This document shows, in pieces, positions 36,257 to 45,446 of a stretch of 64,000 nucleotides of DNA (position 1 is the stretch's first letter; each line of letters opens with the position of its first letter). The stretch is from Hymenobacter monticola (GTDB taxonomy: Bacteria > Bacteroidota > Bacteroidia > Cytophagales > Hymenobacteraceae), in NCBI RefSeq assembly GCF_022811645.1, contig NZ_CP094535.1, positions 1 to 64,000 of the forward strand, in the 5' to 3' direction. The notes under the pieces were generated by a model. That model was not told the origin of the DNA. It ran no database searches and saw only the letters and a program-made list of their open reading frames with translations. A program made the translations under genes and the position numbers.

Positions 36257-37678
36257 TTAGACTGCCTGTGCCTCGCTCAGCAGCGCCATGGTCTTGCGGT
36301 ACTCCTGCGCTTCGGCTTCGTGCAGAAAGTCTATCTCCCCGTGATTCGCTTTCACGGCTTCCGCAATCTCGGTCAGCGTTACCCGGAAGAATTCCTTCCG
36401 CTCGTTGATGCGATTCAACCGCCGGTGATGAAAGAGCCGGTGCAGGGTATTTTCCAGCTTCGGGGCATCGTCGCAGTAGATGACGGCGTGCACATCAAAC
36501 TGAAACGGAACCGACGCATCACCGAGCTCCTTGACCCGGTCGAGCGGCTCCAAGCGGCGCGTCATGCCGATTTTGTACACGTCTTCGCCGAACGAGCCGA
36601 TGTTGGAAATGACGTAGACGTGGCCAGAGCGCGTCAATTGCGCCTGCGAGATGGCCCGTTGCTTCACTTGTTGGGCCTGGGTGAGTTGTTGCTGAAGTTG
36701 CGCAATCTGCGCCAAGAGCTTCTGCTGCTTTTCGCCGGTCGCCTGCTCCACTTCCAGCTGGGCTTTGCGCAAGGCATCGGCGTAGCGCTTTTCCTCCTTC
36801 TCGGCATCGGTGCGGGCTTTCTCCAGTTCGCGCTGCGCAATTTCCTCCTCGCGCATCTGCTCCCGGACTTGCCGCTGCACATCTTTCTCCTCCTGAAGCT
36901 TTTCCTGGACCTCGTGAATGAGATACAGCTCCCGCAAGCGCAGGTCTAAATAGCTCTCCGAAAGGCTGCTGTGTTGAGACTTGCTAATCTTGTTGATGGC
37001 CTCGTACGACTTGCGAATGCGGGACTCCATCACCCCCACGTTATTGAACTTCACCCGCGCAATGGCGGCATCGCACTCGCCATTAAAGGCCCGTAAGATG
37101 AGTTTGAGGTACTGTGCGGTATTCTTGCGTCCCTCCACGACACTGCCGTTGACGGTCCATTCGGTGGAACAGGTAGCCGCCGTGCCCGCCGTGATGAGGT
37201 TCTTCTGGGCGATGCGCGTGTGTTCCAGCTTCTGCTGATACTCGACTGAGGTCACGAAGTCGAACTTGGGCTTGTAGAAGCCAAACGACTGCAGATTGGC
37301 TTGTTCATCCAACGCCGCAAACTCGGCCTGCAATTCGTTGATGCGTTTTTGTAAGTCACGCTGCTCCTGCTGCTGGATTTCCTGCTGGTCGGCCAGGGTC
37401 GAGATGTTTTGCGTCAACCGGTCGCGGGTATCGGCTAACTCTTGGGTGATGCGCGCCCGCTCGGCAGTCGCTTCACTAACGATTCGCTGGCCCTCTGCAT
37501 CGGCATCGACGACCGGCCGGAACCGTTCCTCCAGCGCGGCGATTTGCGCCCGTGCCGCGTCACGCTCCTGGCGAGCCGCATCGCGGTCAGCGGCGTGCAA
37601 CTTCCCTTTTTTCCAGATTAGGTAAAGCCCAATGGCTAAGGCCGCGCAAACGAGGCCTAGGAGGAGTGCGGTGTTCAT
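36257..37678 (-). CDS. DUF4041 and GIY-YIG (T5orf172) nuclease-like protein
   Basis: 473 residues with four parts: an N-terminal membrane segment (LLGLVCAALAIGLYLIW), a long coiled coil (about 25-125), a DUF4041 helical core (about 125-350) and a C-terminal GIY-YIG-like domain of the T5orf172/MUG113 type (GHVYVISNIGSFGEDVYKIG, then LFHHRRLNRINERKEFF). GIY-YIG domains cut nucleic acid. Similar proteins occur in phages and defence islands. The anchor and coil suggest a membrane-tethered nuclease. It lies 12 bases after the TerB gene. Confidence 0.85.
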   Translation of the reverse strand: MNTALLLGLVCAALAIGLYLIWKKGKLHAADRDAARQERDAARAQIAALEERFRPVVDADAEGQRIVSEATAERARITQELADTRDRLTQNISTLADQQEIQQQEQRDLQKRINELQAEFAALDEQANLQSFGFYKPKFDFVTSVEYQQKLEHTRIAQKNLITAGTAATCSTEWTVNGSVVEGRKNTAQYLKLILRAFNGECDAAIARVKFNNVGVMESRIRKSYEAINKISKSQHSSLSESYLDLRLRELYLIHEVQEKLQEEKDVQRQVREQMREEEIAQRELEKARTDAEKEEKRYADALRKAQLEVEQATGEKQQKLLAQIAQLQQQLTQAQQVKQRAISQAQLTRSGHVYVISNIGSFGEDVYKIGMTRRLEPLDRVKELGDASVPFQFDVHAVIYCDDAPKLENTLHRLFHHRRLNRINERKEFFRVTLTEIAEAVKANHGEIDFLHEAEAQEYRKTMALLSEAQAV

Positions 37679-37689
37679 GGCTTCGCCGC

Positions 37690-38133
37690 TTACCCTTTAT
37701 TCTTGAGGAGGATGACGCCCAGGATGTTGGTGCTTTCCTGCTCATCCAAACCCAACGCTTGCGCAATCTGCTCGAGGATGACCTGCTCGGCGGCGCCCAC
37801 AACGCCATCGGAAGCGGCGAAGTCCACGCAGTTTGCAAAGAGGGTTGCGCGCAAGTCAACGGGTACATGAGGTGCTGCCAGGGTCACCGTTTCTTTACGG
37901 GCACCCAAGGCCACCACTTTGGGCGCAATGCGGCGATACATATCCAACACGTTAACGCCCCGGAACAATGCCTTCTGTTGGGTTAGCACCACCAAGGCAT
38001 TAATCTCTTCGTCGTCCACGTTCCCATCGGCCGACATACAGGCATAGAGAACGGCAAAGAAGGCTTCGCGCGGGTCAGTAAAAGGGTTAGTCTGAACAGC
38101 ATTGCTGCTGAATACTTTGTCAAAGAGGCCCAT
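37690..38133 (-). CDS. TerB-family protein
   Basis: 147 residues, a single TerB domain: AFFAVLYACMSADGNVDDEEINAL and then the second half ANCVDFAASDGVVGAAEQVILEQIAQAL, each with an acidic loop. TerB domains bind metal ions and membranes in tellurite/stress systems. It is the first gene of the run 38133 to 34596 and may set the signal that the GIY-YIG protein acts on. Confidence 0.85.
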   Translation of the reverse strand: MGLFDKVFSSNAVQTNPFTDPREAFFAVLYACMSADGNVDDEEINALVVLTQQKALFRGVNVLDMYRRIAPKVVALGARKETVTLAAPHVPVDLRATLFANCVDFAASDGVVGAAEQVILEQIAQALGLDEQESTNILGVILLKNKG

Positions 38134-38246
38134 GGGCTGCGGGGAGATTTTGGTGATGCGAGAAATGAAAGCTGGTATTCAATAGAAAAGAAATACACTT
38201 TTTTGCTATATCAGCGAAACCTACACATATTCCATTGTAGTACCAA

Positions 38247-38289
38247 ATTATCCCAAAATAGGACAATATCTCATTATGGGATAATGAGA
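38247..38289. promoter_or_regulatory. Nested inverted repeats upstream of TerB gene
   Basis: ATTATCCCA (38247-38255) pairs with TGGGATAAT (38277-38285), and a second symmetry, TCTCATTAT (38269-38277) with ATAATGAGA (38281-38289), overlaps it. The pair lies 115-155 bases before the TerB start and could be an operator with two alternative structures. Confidence 0.4.
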
Positions 38290-39055
38290 ATTATTTTGCT
38301 ATTAAGCTCATTGCAACGGCACCGATACGACACGCCGGGAGCCGTCCTCTTAATGGCAACCCCAACGTTGTCGTAGCATGGTAGCCGCCCATGGCCTTTA
38401 TCGTATTTACTTGATTCCCGCATGTGCACAGCACGACGTGGTTTTGGCGCAGCGCCCGGCAAGGGTAGGTAAGGGCACCGGTGGTGGTAAGTCTGACAGG
38501 CTTTGCCGTGTTCTGCGTGTATGCGGGCATTCACGGGGTCAAAGCGACTGACCATTACGCCACGCAAGTTCACAACGCGACTAAGAAAGCCTCGCTTAAT
38601 CATTCAGCGAAACGGCTCAAATAGAATGAGCGTGTCTAGAAAAGACAAAGCCCTGACCATGGGCCCGGGCTTTGTTGATGCTTCTGGGGTTTCCGCAGCT
38701 TGGCCAGCAGCTGGTGAACGCATTCGCGGAAGCAAGGAGCAATTCGGCGACGGCATTCGCAAATGAAGCTATTGTGACGGTTTCGGAAAACCTGTCCGTC
38801 GGCAGCGTTCGGACGCCACCGCTGCATCGGTTTCAGGGCCGCACCTTAGCCGTTCGGAATTAGGTAGTTTTTCGTACAGCAGTATCCAAGGAATTGGGAA
38901 AACAGGAATAGAGGGGACACAATTTTTTTACGAGGGGGTAAGTGTAGTAAGTCATTGCCTTAAGCCGCATCGAACACCGGGTAAGAATAGGCCAAGCAGG
39001 AGGTTGAAAACATGCCTTATCTTTAGCAACCTAACTGTCACCTCTTTTGCTACGT
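38290..39055. other. Gene-poor stretch between TerB cluster and AlbA_2 gene
   Basis: Short overlapping open frames exist (for example on the minus strand between 38274 and 38603), but none shows a known motif. Part may be worn-down mobile-element sequence. The last 60 bases should hold the promoter of the following gene. Confidence 0.4.
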
Positions 39056-40222
39056 ATGAATCCGGCTAGTTTAGAGCCAATTATCAGGGAGTTAATAGCC
39101 TCCAAGCGCGAGGGTGACTATTGGGACTTCAAAGTTAAGCCCCACGATAACAAGGCGGATTTGCTGCACGACGTGCTTTGCTTGGCCAACTCCCTACACC
39201 AAGGTGACCGGTTTCTTATTTTCGGCGTCGAGGACCATGCGAACGGAGCTACCACTGTGGGGCTGGACCCCACAAAAAGCCGAAAAACTCAGGCGGACTA
39301 CCTCGATTTTCTGGCAGGCCAACAATTTGCAGGAGGCAATCGACCAGCGTTGAAGTTGGTCCCGCTGGTCTTATATGGCTTGGAAGTAGAGGTGCTAATT
39401 ATTGCGGATAGGCCTGTTAAACCCTATTGGCTGACCGAAGATTATGTCGAAGGAAAACGTCGCGTGCGCCAGCACATTTACACCCGAGACGGAGACCGGA
39501 ATACGGCTATGGATAAGTCGGCCGATTTAGTCCTAGTCGAAAAGATGTGGCAGCAGCGGTTTGGCATGGATGTTTTGCCGATGGAGCGAATGCGGCAGCT
39601 ACTGCACGAGCCTGCAGGTTGGGAAGTCGACTTTGACAGCAAATCCGATGCTTATCATCGGTCTTTCCCTGCCTATCAGGTTAAGCTCTCGGCTACCGAA
39701 CTCTTTTGGGAGGCTTATAACTACTCTTTTCCAAACAGAAACGCGTTTCTGGGTACCGCTGAATTTTTCTACAACGCGACCAAGCTTTTTGAGCTGGAAT
39801 ATGTAAAGCTGGATGAGATGAGGCTGTTATTGCCGTCCCCAGCCATCAAGCAAGTACTCCTGCTAGGCCGCGAAATGTGGTATCACTATTATAACCGAAG
39901 CACGCCCGCCGGAGATTTTCTCGCTTTCCTCACGGCCAAACGGCCGGGGATGGAATCCAGGGGGAGCAAGGCACCCTTCCTGGTGTTCCGCGACCAGGAC
40001 GAGCAACAGGCGTTTCACAATTATCTGGACGCTCACCAAGAACAGCTAGCCGATGCCTTACCGGGGCTGAGCGCGCAACTGGCAGCGCAGGAGATAGCGC
40101 GGGATGGTTATTCTCCGGTAATCGACCTGCTCGAAATTGACCAGATAGGGCAACTCTACTCTGCCTGGCGTTCCTCCACGGACTACTTTAAGCCCGCAAT
40201 CAGATTGGAAAAATTTGACTGA
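39056..40222 (+). CDS. AlbA_2/Schlafen-type ATP-binding domain protein
   Basis: 388 residues from the ATG at 39056. The N-terminal domain has GDYWDFKVKPHD...LHDVLCLANS...GDRFLIFGVED, the arrangement of the AlbA_2 domain shared with Schlafen proteins. The remaining two thirds are helical without a named domain. Its last 40 bases overlap the end of qatD, which runs the other way. AlbA_2 proteins occur in several defence systems; whether it helps Qat or is independent cannot be told from sequence. Confidence 0.8.
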   Translation: MNPASLEPIIRELIASKREGDYWDFKVKPHDNKADLLHDVLCLANSLHQGDRFLIFGVEDHANGATTVGLDPTKSRKTQADYLDFLAGQQFAGGNRPALKLVPLVLYGLEVEVLIIADRPVKPYWLTEDYVEGKRRVRQHIYTRDGDRNTAMDKSADLVLVEKMWQQRFGMDVLPMERMRQLLHEPAGWEVDFDSKSDAYHRSFPAYQVKLSATELFWEAYNYSFPNRNAFLGTAEFFYNATKLFELEYVKLDEMRLLLPSPAIKQVLLLGREMWYHYYNRSTPAGDFLAFLTAKRPGMESRGSKAPFLVFRDQDEQQAFHNYLDAHQEQLADALPGLSAQLAAQEIARDGYSPVIDLLEIDQIGQLYSAWRSSTDYFKPAIRLEKFD

Positions 40223-40911
40223 ATCCGACGCACAACCTCTTCAGAAGATAAGCCCCACTGAGCGGCCAAGTAGTGGATTACCATTGCCACGTCGCCCGGC
40301 TCTGCAATCCGATTGCTAACCTGAACGAAGGGCCCATCGGTTTCGGTCAATAACTTTTCCTGTGGAATGCTGGCTATTATCTGTCGCCCTTTTTCCGAGC
40401 GAATCATTGCTGGATTGACGGAAAAATAGTACCCGTGTGCGCTAATATTTTTCAGGGTGGCTACTGGGCCGGTGTACCAATGGAATATCGCCAACCGGAT
40501 GCCTGCACTAACGAGCATGGCCAGAACTTCCGACTCGGCCCCCCGGGAGTGGAGGCTCAGCAGCTTTTTCTGGCCCTGAACCTGTTTCAGGACAAAGGCA
40601 AAGCTTTGCAGTTGCTGCTGCTTGGTGGCGACTCCGTCCCGGCTGAAATCAAGCCCGACTTCGCCGACGTAGGACGTCAGCGCCAGGTTTTGCTTAAACA
40701 ACTCATATTCGGCTTGATGCCGTGGCGCATGAAGTGGGTGAAGACCCAATGCTAACCGAATTTTGCGGAAGCCCAGTAAGTGCGGCCTTCCTTGGGCAAA
40801 GTGACTCGGCAAATTGGTCATGGCCAGGGTGATGACGCCCGCTTGTTCACATCGACGGGCTACCTGCAGGGGATTGGGGTATAAGTCGATGTGGCAATGT
40901 GCGTCAATCAT
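40183..40911 (-). CDS. qatD: QatD, TatD-like DNase of Qat anti-phage system
   Basis: A 242-residue TatD-family metal-dependent hydrolase. Metal ligands are visible in order: DAHCHIDL (residues 3-10), GEVGLD, LHSRG and ETDGP. In the Qat system the TatD-like subunit is thought to be the nuclease. It is the last gene of the operon and its ATG overlaps the qatC stop (ATGA). The protein is slightly short compared with housekeeping TatD, as usual for QatD. Confidence 0.9.
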   Translation of the reverse strand: MIDAHCHIDLYPNPLQVARRCEQAGVITLAMTNLPSHFAQGRPHLLGFRKIRLALGLHPLHAPRHQAEYELFKQNLALTSYVGEVGLDFSRDGVATKQQQLQSFAFVLKQVQGQKKLLSLHSRGAESEVLAMLVSAGIRLAIFHWYTGPVATLKNISAHGYYFSVNPAMIRSEKGRQIIASIPQEKLLTETDGPFVQVSNRIAEPGDVAMVIHYLAAQWGLSSEEVVRRIQSNFSNLIAGLK

Positions 40912-42278
40912 GGGAGGCCGGCTTTCTGGCGCAATTTAGGCTCAGGGCACGTACTTACCCAGGCCGCTAGTTCCTGCCGCGTCTTGCCGACCAAGGTGGC
41001 GTACCCAGGCAGCTTCACCAAATCATCAATGCCGTTGACGAGCAACTCGGTTCGAATCTGGCGCGGGGTGAGCGTCGTCGCGAGGAAGGACAAACAGGCA
41101 TCCAGGTCCTGGCCCCGTTTGGTGGTCAGTCGTTGAAACGTCGCGTCGTATTTCAACTCCTCTAAGTTATTGCCGTAGGTGGTGGGGTCTGGGTGCCCGA
41201 GTAGGGACGCCCGGCGGTACACGCATGGCATGCACACCCCACAGTGGGAAGAGCCTAACCGAAACCAGCCCCGGGGGTGGCCCCGCTTGCCACAAGAGTT
41301 GGATTCGCCCACAATCGAGAGCAGGAAGGGTAAATCCGCACACCCGGCCACCATTTCCCCCTTGGTCTGAAACTCGTAGGGATTTGCAACAGCCGCTGAC
41401 AGGCCCAACTGCGCGAGCAGCCGAGCGATGTCCTGAATGACCCGGGGGTGAGTCGTACGGGTGCTGCAGGACGAGCGGCGCGAGGCACTCAGCGGATAAT
41501 TCAGGGACACACTGCCATTCTCGGGCACCCCAATGGGAACGTTCCCCCCAACAGCGTCACCCATCAGCACCGCTAGGCTGATGAAAAGCAAAGAGCGGCT
41601 GCGCAGCGTGTTCTCCTGATGGGCGAGCGTGGCATTTTCCAGGAATACCCCAACCGAATTACTCCACGTAAACTGATTAGGGAATCGGGTGGTCAATTCC
41701 TGCGCCAGCTTGTGTTGGTCGCTTTTTGGCCCGTGCATGTTGGGGTCGTAATGCGACACGAGCAGGAGTTTCTTCGCTGGCTGGTTGTGCAGGAAGTCGA
41801 TGGCCCCAATCAGCGAATCGAGCCCTCCGGAGAACAGGTTAATCTGGTCAATGCCCCCTGGCGTAAAAGCCACGGCACTGGCCGCGGGAAGGACTAGGGG
41901 GCTGGCGGTGAACTGGACCTGCCAGTAGTCGCCGGTGAGAAACGAGAGCAGCTTGGCCACGTCAGCCTCTTTGCCTTGCCAAGCAGTGGTCGCCAACACC
42001 GGCAGCGAAATGCTCAGCTCCCGGGACCAGCCATCCACGGAGTAAGGGCGCCGTTCAATCAGGCGGTCAATGCCGTAGACACACGAAGCCAGGAACAACA
42101 GGTCAAACGCCACGGGAGATGCGTGGGCGCAATATTCCAGTATTTCATCGCACTTGATGACGATGGTCGCCGTTTCCATATTGGCGGCGGCCCGGGGGTT
42201 GGGAAAAGCGACGGTTGCCCGTAAGGAGTTATCGGTATCTAGGGCAGCGGGCGCCGTAATGGTAAGGTCAATCTGCAT
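40908..42278 (-). CDS. qatC: QatC, QueC-like enzyme of Qat anti-phage system
   Basis: 456 residues. The PP-loop ATP-binding motif NLFSGGLDSL (147-156) is as in QueC, which makes the 7-cyano-7-deazaguanine ring in queuosine synthesis. A Cys cluster (SCGKRGHPRGW...HCGVCMPC) near the C terminus can bind zinc. The N-terminal 135 residues are extra compared with QueC. In Qat systems it is proposed to modify a protein or nucleic-acid partner, probably QatB. Two bases separate it from qatB. Confidence 0.92.
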   Translation of the reverse strand: MQIDLTITAPAALDTDNSLRATVAFPNPRAAANMETATIVIKCDEILEYCAHASPVAFDLLFLASCVYGIDRLIERRPYSVDGWSRELSISLPVLATTAWQGKEADVAKLLSFLTGDYWQVQFTASPLVLPAASAVAFTPGGIDQINLFSGGLDSLIGAIDFLHNQPAKKLLLVSHYDPNMHGPKSDQHKLAQELTTRFPNQFTWSNSVGVFLENATLAHQENTLRSRSLLFISLAVLMGDAVGGNVPIGVPENGSVSLNYPLSASRRSSCSTRTTHPRVIQDIARLLAQLGLSAAVANPYEFQTKGEMVAGCADLPFLLSIVGESNSCGKRGHPRGWFRLGSSHCGVCMPCVYRRASLLGHPDPTTYGNNLEELKYDATFQRLTTKRGQDLDACLSFLATTLTPRQIRTELLVNGIDDLVKLPGYATLVGKTRQELAAWVSTCPEPKLRQKAGLP

Positions 42279-42280
42279 GA

Positions 42281-43075
42281 TTAGAAGAGGGCCAGAATGC
42301 TGTCAAAAATGTCTTCGATGATTTGGCTACCCTGTGGGCCGGCCCAGTCGATTTGCGCAATCGGGCGCGCAGCGGCAATGACCTGCACCCGGCCGAGGAT
42401 GTCCTCTTTGATTTCGTCAAACGTGGCGGCCGCAACGGCGGAGCCTTTCAACTGGGTAATTTTCTCTTGGAACCGCTGGGACAGGTGCTCGAAGATGTAA
42501 TACCCGAAGTACTGGCAGAGAAGCTTTTCCAGCCCATTGCCGGCGGCCAGGGTCTGCAGCGCGGCTTCGAATTGTTGCGGGGTCTGGCCCGGCTGCTCCA
42601 ACTGTTCCAGCACTTGTCCGCAGGCGGCAATAGCCGCGGTTTCGTCCATCCCGGTGCTGCCATCCGAACAGAGCAGGATGATGCGGTCAATAATCTCGGC
42701 GACCGTGAGCCCGGAAAAGTTGAACGGGGCGGCCGGTGTCGCCAGGGCCCCGCCAAGGCCGCTGGTGCCAACCAACGTGAAAAACCGGGTTAGCTGGCGC
42801 GCGACGCGGGTCCCGGCCCGGCCCGTCGCGGCGGAAGTGCCCCGGCTCACGGCCCGCCGCCCGCCGGCGGCTTGAATCAAGTGCCCAACGGCTTGCTTAA
42901 TTTGATGGTCTTTTCGCTTACTTAACGTTTGCTGCAGCTTGGCATTGGGCTGTGGCTGGTTAGCAAGTTGTCCTTGTTTGTCAACGGTCTTCGCGACTGT
43001 CGTGATGTCCAAGCTCAGGTTTCCCCAGTTGGGCTCGCCCGTTACCCCGGGAATAATGCGTTGCGTCGTTCCCAT
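42281..43075 (-). CDS. qatB: QatB, partner protein of Qat anti-phage system
   Basis: 264 residues with no enzyme motif. It starts with a disordered, Gln/Asn-rich region, has a Gly/Arg/Ala-rich middle (GRRAVSRGTSAATGRAGTRV) and a helical C-terminal half. The assignment rests on position between qatA and qatC, the size and the start pattern (TTQRIIPGVTGEPNWGNLS), which fits QatB proteins. Its ATG overlaps the qatA stop by one base. Confidence 0.85.
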   Translation of the reverse strand: MGTTQRIIPGVTGEPNWGNLSLDITTVAKTVDKQGQLANQPQPNAKLQQTLSKRKDHQIKQAVGHLIQAAGGRRAVSRGTSAATGRAGTRVARQLTRFFTLVGTSGLGGALATPAAPFNFSGLTVAEIIDRIILLCSDGSTGMDETAAIAACGQVLEQLEQPGQTPQQFEAALQTLAAGNGLEKLLCQYFGYYIFEHLSQRFQEKITQLKGSAVAAATFDEIKEDILGRVQVIAAARPIAQIDWAGPQGSQIIEDIFDSILALF

Positions 43076-44982
43076 TATTTTGTTGCGCCAGCAATGGCTT
43101 TGCCAATTTTAGAGGTTGGGGCGTACACGCGGTACAACTCCAGCAGAGCCGGGACCTTCCCAGCGTTCAGCCTGAGCGTGTTGTGGAGGGAAAAGGGGAT
43201 ATCCTCGTGGCTGGTTTTAAGCAGGGCGCTTTTGTAGGCGGACAGCGCCGCGGGCATCCCCGCGATGATTAAATCAATCAATACCCGGTGGCCTTTCCCG
43301 GCTGGACGCTTGATGACCTCCTGAGCCAGCATGTCCAGCAACAGTGCCTGCTCGTGCTCCTTGAGGCTGCTCGTCGCTTGCTGCGCGGAGGTTCGAAGGA
43401 TGGTCTCCGACGCGTGCTCCATCAACTCGCGGAACAAGGTTTTGATAAGGGGCGGGATGAGTGACGCCCCGCTGATGCTGCCAGACAGCTGGTCGCGGGA
43501 AAGCCAGAAATAATCTCGTAAATCCACCTCCGCCAGTTTGGGCTCTACCTTCAACCAGCGCACTACCCGCGTCGAGGTCCATTGGGCGCCGAACTGGCCT
43601 TTGATATCTTCTGCTTTGCCCTCCGTGGCCACTCTCTCTAATTCGGTTAGCTCCTTGGATTCGCCATCCTGGGTGGCTTGCCAGTCGTAAACCTGCCGGA
43701 ATAAATCCGGCTCGATGTATTCGAGCACCATGAGCTTGCCCAGCACATCGAGTCGAAAGGCGGTAAACTTGGCGACATTGGCCAAGCGGGTGCGCAGGGT
43801 AAAGGAGTTGAGGAAGCGCTTAATCTGGCGTGGATTCCCCTTCAGCCCCTCGGTAATAACGGGGGCCAGCGAAGTAACCAACGGCGCATTGCGCTTGAGT
43901 TCCTCGGCTTCCTTGGTGGTCATCAGGGAATTAATGTCCGCGAAACCAAAAGCGCCGTACCGGTTGGCGGTGCGGAATTTTTCAAATGCGCTCAGCACGT
44001 GGCCGTAGGTCGGGACGGCCAGGTGCTTTTCACAAAACAGCAGGGACAAGTACGTTTCCACTTCCGAATCCGACAATCGGGGCAGGTGGTACGGAATCTG
44101 AATTAGCTTTTCGAGGTAGTCTTTCACGAACTGGTCGCTGATGCGCTCTGTTCGGGCATCGGCCTGACTGGGCTCGTCGGCGGTAAGGCGGGATTTGTAG
44201 CGGTACTCAATCGCGTGCTTGACAATACGCGGGTCCGCTCCTATCACGAAGGCCGTTTTGGGAACGTTCAGGAAGAGCTTGATGGCTTCCAGGTTTTCAA
44301 TCAGCCGTTCCGGGCTGCAGCGGTCCAGGTCGTCGATGAGGACGACGAGCCGCTTGATTTTGGTCTCGGCCAGCAGTTCTTCAAACTTCTGGCGGAACTC
44401 CCGCACCAGCATGGCCTTTTCGTCGGGTGCTTCCTTAACCAACGCGCTGAAGTCTATCTTTTCTTCTTTGTCGTCGTCGTCCTTCTTCTTTTTCTTGCCC
44501 CCAAATGCCTGGCCTAGTTTTTCCGCTATTCCGGTAGGCAACGCGCTCGAGACGGCCGCCATCAGCCCCGCCGGTCCCCCCATGTGGGCTAGAATTAACG
44601 GCAGGGCCACGTTTTTAAAGCCCAGCCCCATCACGCGCATCCAATTGACCGATTTGAAGAGCTGGGCTACTTTGGCTTTTACCTCCGGACCAAAGCGCTT
44701 CTCATCGTTGAAGGCTTTCAGGATGGAATCCAACAGCGCGGCTTTGGCATCGTCGTATCCTTCGAATACCCAGCCGTTGAAGTAGAGGCAAACGGTGTCG
44801 TCATCCAGGGCATTGAGCCGGGCTTCCATCATGCGCATGATGCTGGATTTGCCGCTGCCCCAGTCTCCGAACACCCCGATAGTTACGGGTAGAATAGTAT
44901 CATCCAGCACCAGGGTTTCCAGCAGGTCTGCGTGCACCCGAAAGCCCAGCAGGTCATTTGTCGTTTCACTATCAGACCACAT
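43075..44982 (-). CDS. qatA: QatA, KAP-family P-loop NTPase of Qat anti-phage system
   Basis: 635 residues. KAP-type NTPase: Walker A GDWGSGKSS (39-47), a membrane-like hydrophobic insert (about 118-150) as in other KAP proteins, and Walker B RLVVLIDDLDRC (211-222). A Lys/Asp-rich loop (KKKKKDDDDKEEK) sits between them. As the first gene of qatABCD it is needed for defence against phages together with the other three. The promoter should be in the 460 bases upstream. Confidence 0.93.
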   Translation of the reverse strand: MWSDSETTNDLLGFRVHADLLETLVLDDTILPVTIGVFGDWGSGKSSIMRMMEARLNALDDDTVCLYFNGWVFEGYDDAKAALLDSILKAFNDEKRFGPEVKAKVAQLFKSVNWMRVMGLGFKNVALPLILAHMGGPAGLMAAVSSALPTGIAEKLGQAFGGKKKKKDDDDKEEKIDFSALVKEAPDEKAMLVREFRQKFEELLAETKIKRLVVLIDDLDRCSPERLIENLEAIKLFLNVPKTAFVIGADPRIVKHAIEYRYKSRLTADEPSQADARTERISDQFVKDYLEKLIQIPYHLPRLSDSEVETYLSLLFCEKHLAVPTYGHVLSAFEKFRTANRYGAFGFADINSLMTTKEAEELKRNAPLVTSLAPVITEGLKGNPRQIKRFLNSFTLRTRLANVAKFTAFRLDVLGKLMVLEYIEPDLFRQVYDWQATQDGESKELTELERVATEGKAEDIKGQFGAQWTSTRVVRWLKVEPKLAEVDLRDYFWLSRDQLSGSISGASLIPPLIKTLFRELMEHASETILRTSAQQATSSLKEHEQALLLDMLAQEVIKRPAGKGHRVLIDLIIAGMPAALSAYKSALLKTSHEDIPFSLHNTLRLNAGKVPALLELYRVYAPTSKIGKAIAGATK

Positions 44983-45446
44983 GAAATTTGGTTAAAGCCG
45001 TCCAATCTATTACAAGAACCCATCCTCTGTACAATAAATGTATAGAAATTTAATGCTTTGTTTCCATCGCGATTAAAAAATCTCACTAGAACCATCTAAA
45101 TGTGTCTTTAAGTCCGACCATCGAGCATGGATACTTATGCAACCTAAGTCTCTTAATGGAGGGTACATACTTGCGCCGAGCTTAGTCATCCATGTCGACT
45201 GCAGTAGTGCAGGCAGTCCGTGTAGCAAGGTCAAAGCCGAGGTGGATTAAACCTTGCCATTTCACTCTGGATTTTTACTCGCCACGGTGATTTGAACTCG
45301 GTTTTAAACTCAATCTTCTTCAGCATACTGTCCATTTTACAGAAACGCCTCTCGTATGAAATCAAACCATTGATTTCATACGAGAGGCGTTCTCTATGCT
45401 ATCCAAGTTCATTTACCCGCTATAGGTAAACTACGCGGATGGGATT
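44983..45446. other. Gene-free spacer with 21-base hairpin
   Basis: No gene is seen. A strong hairpin lies at 45345-45390: two perfect 21-base arms, with the start ACGCCTCTCGTATGAAATCA, around a four-base ACCA loop. It begins 57 bases downstream of the PIN gene stop (minus strand) and is likely its terminator, though no T tract follows on either strand. The qatA promoter should lie nearer to 44983. Confidence 0.55.

Noticed and set aside
38274..38603. Short minus-strand frames as an insertion-sequence transposase.
   Set aside because: No catalytic or family motif and no terminal inverted repeats could be found.
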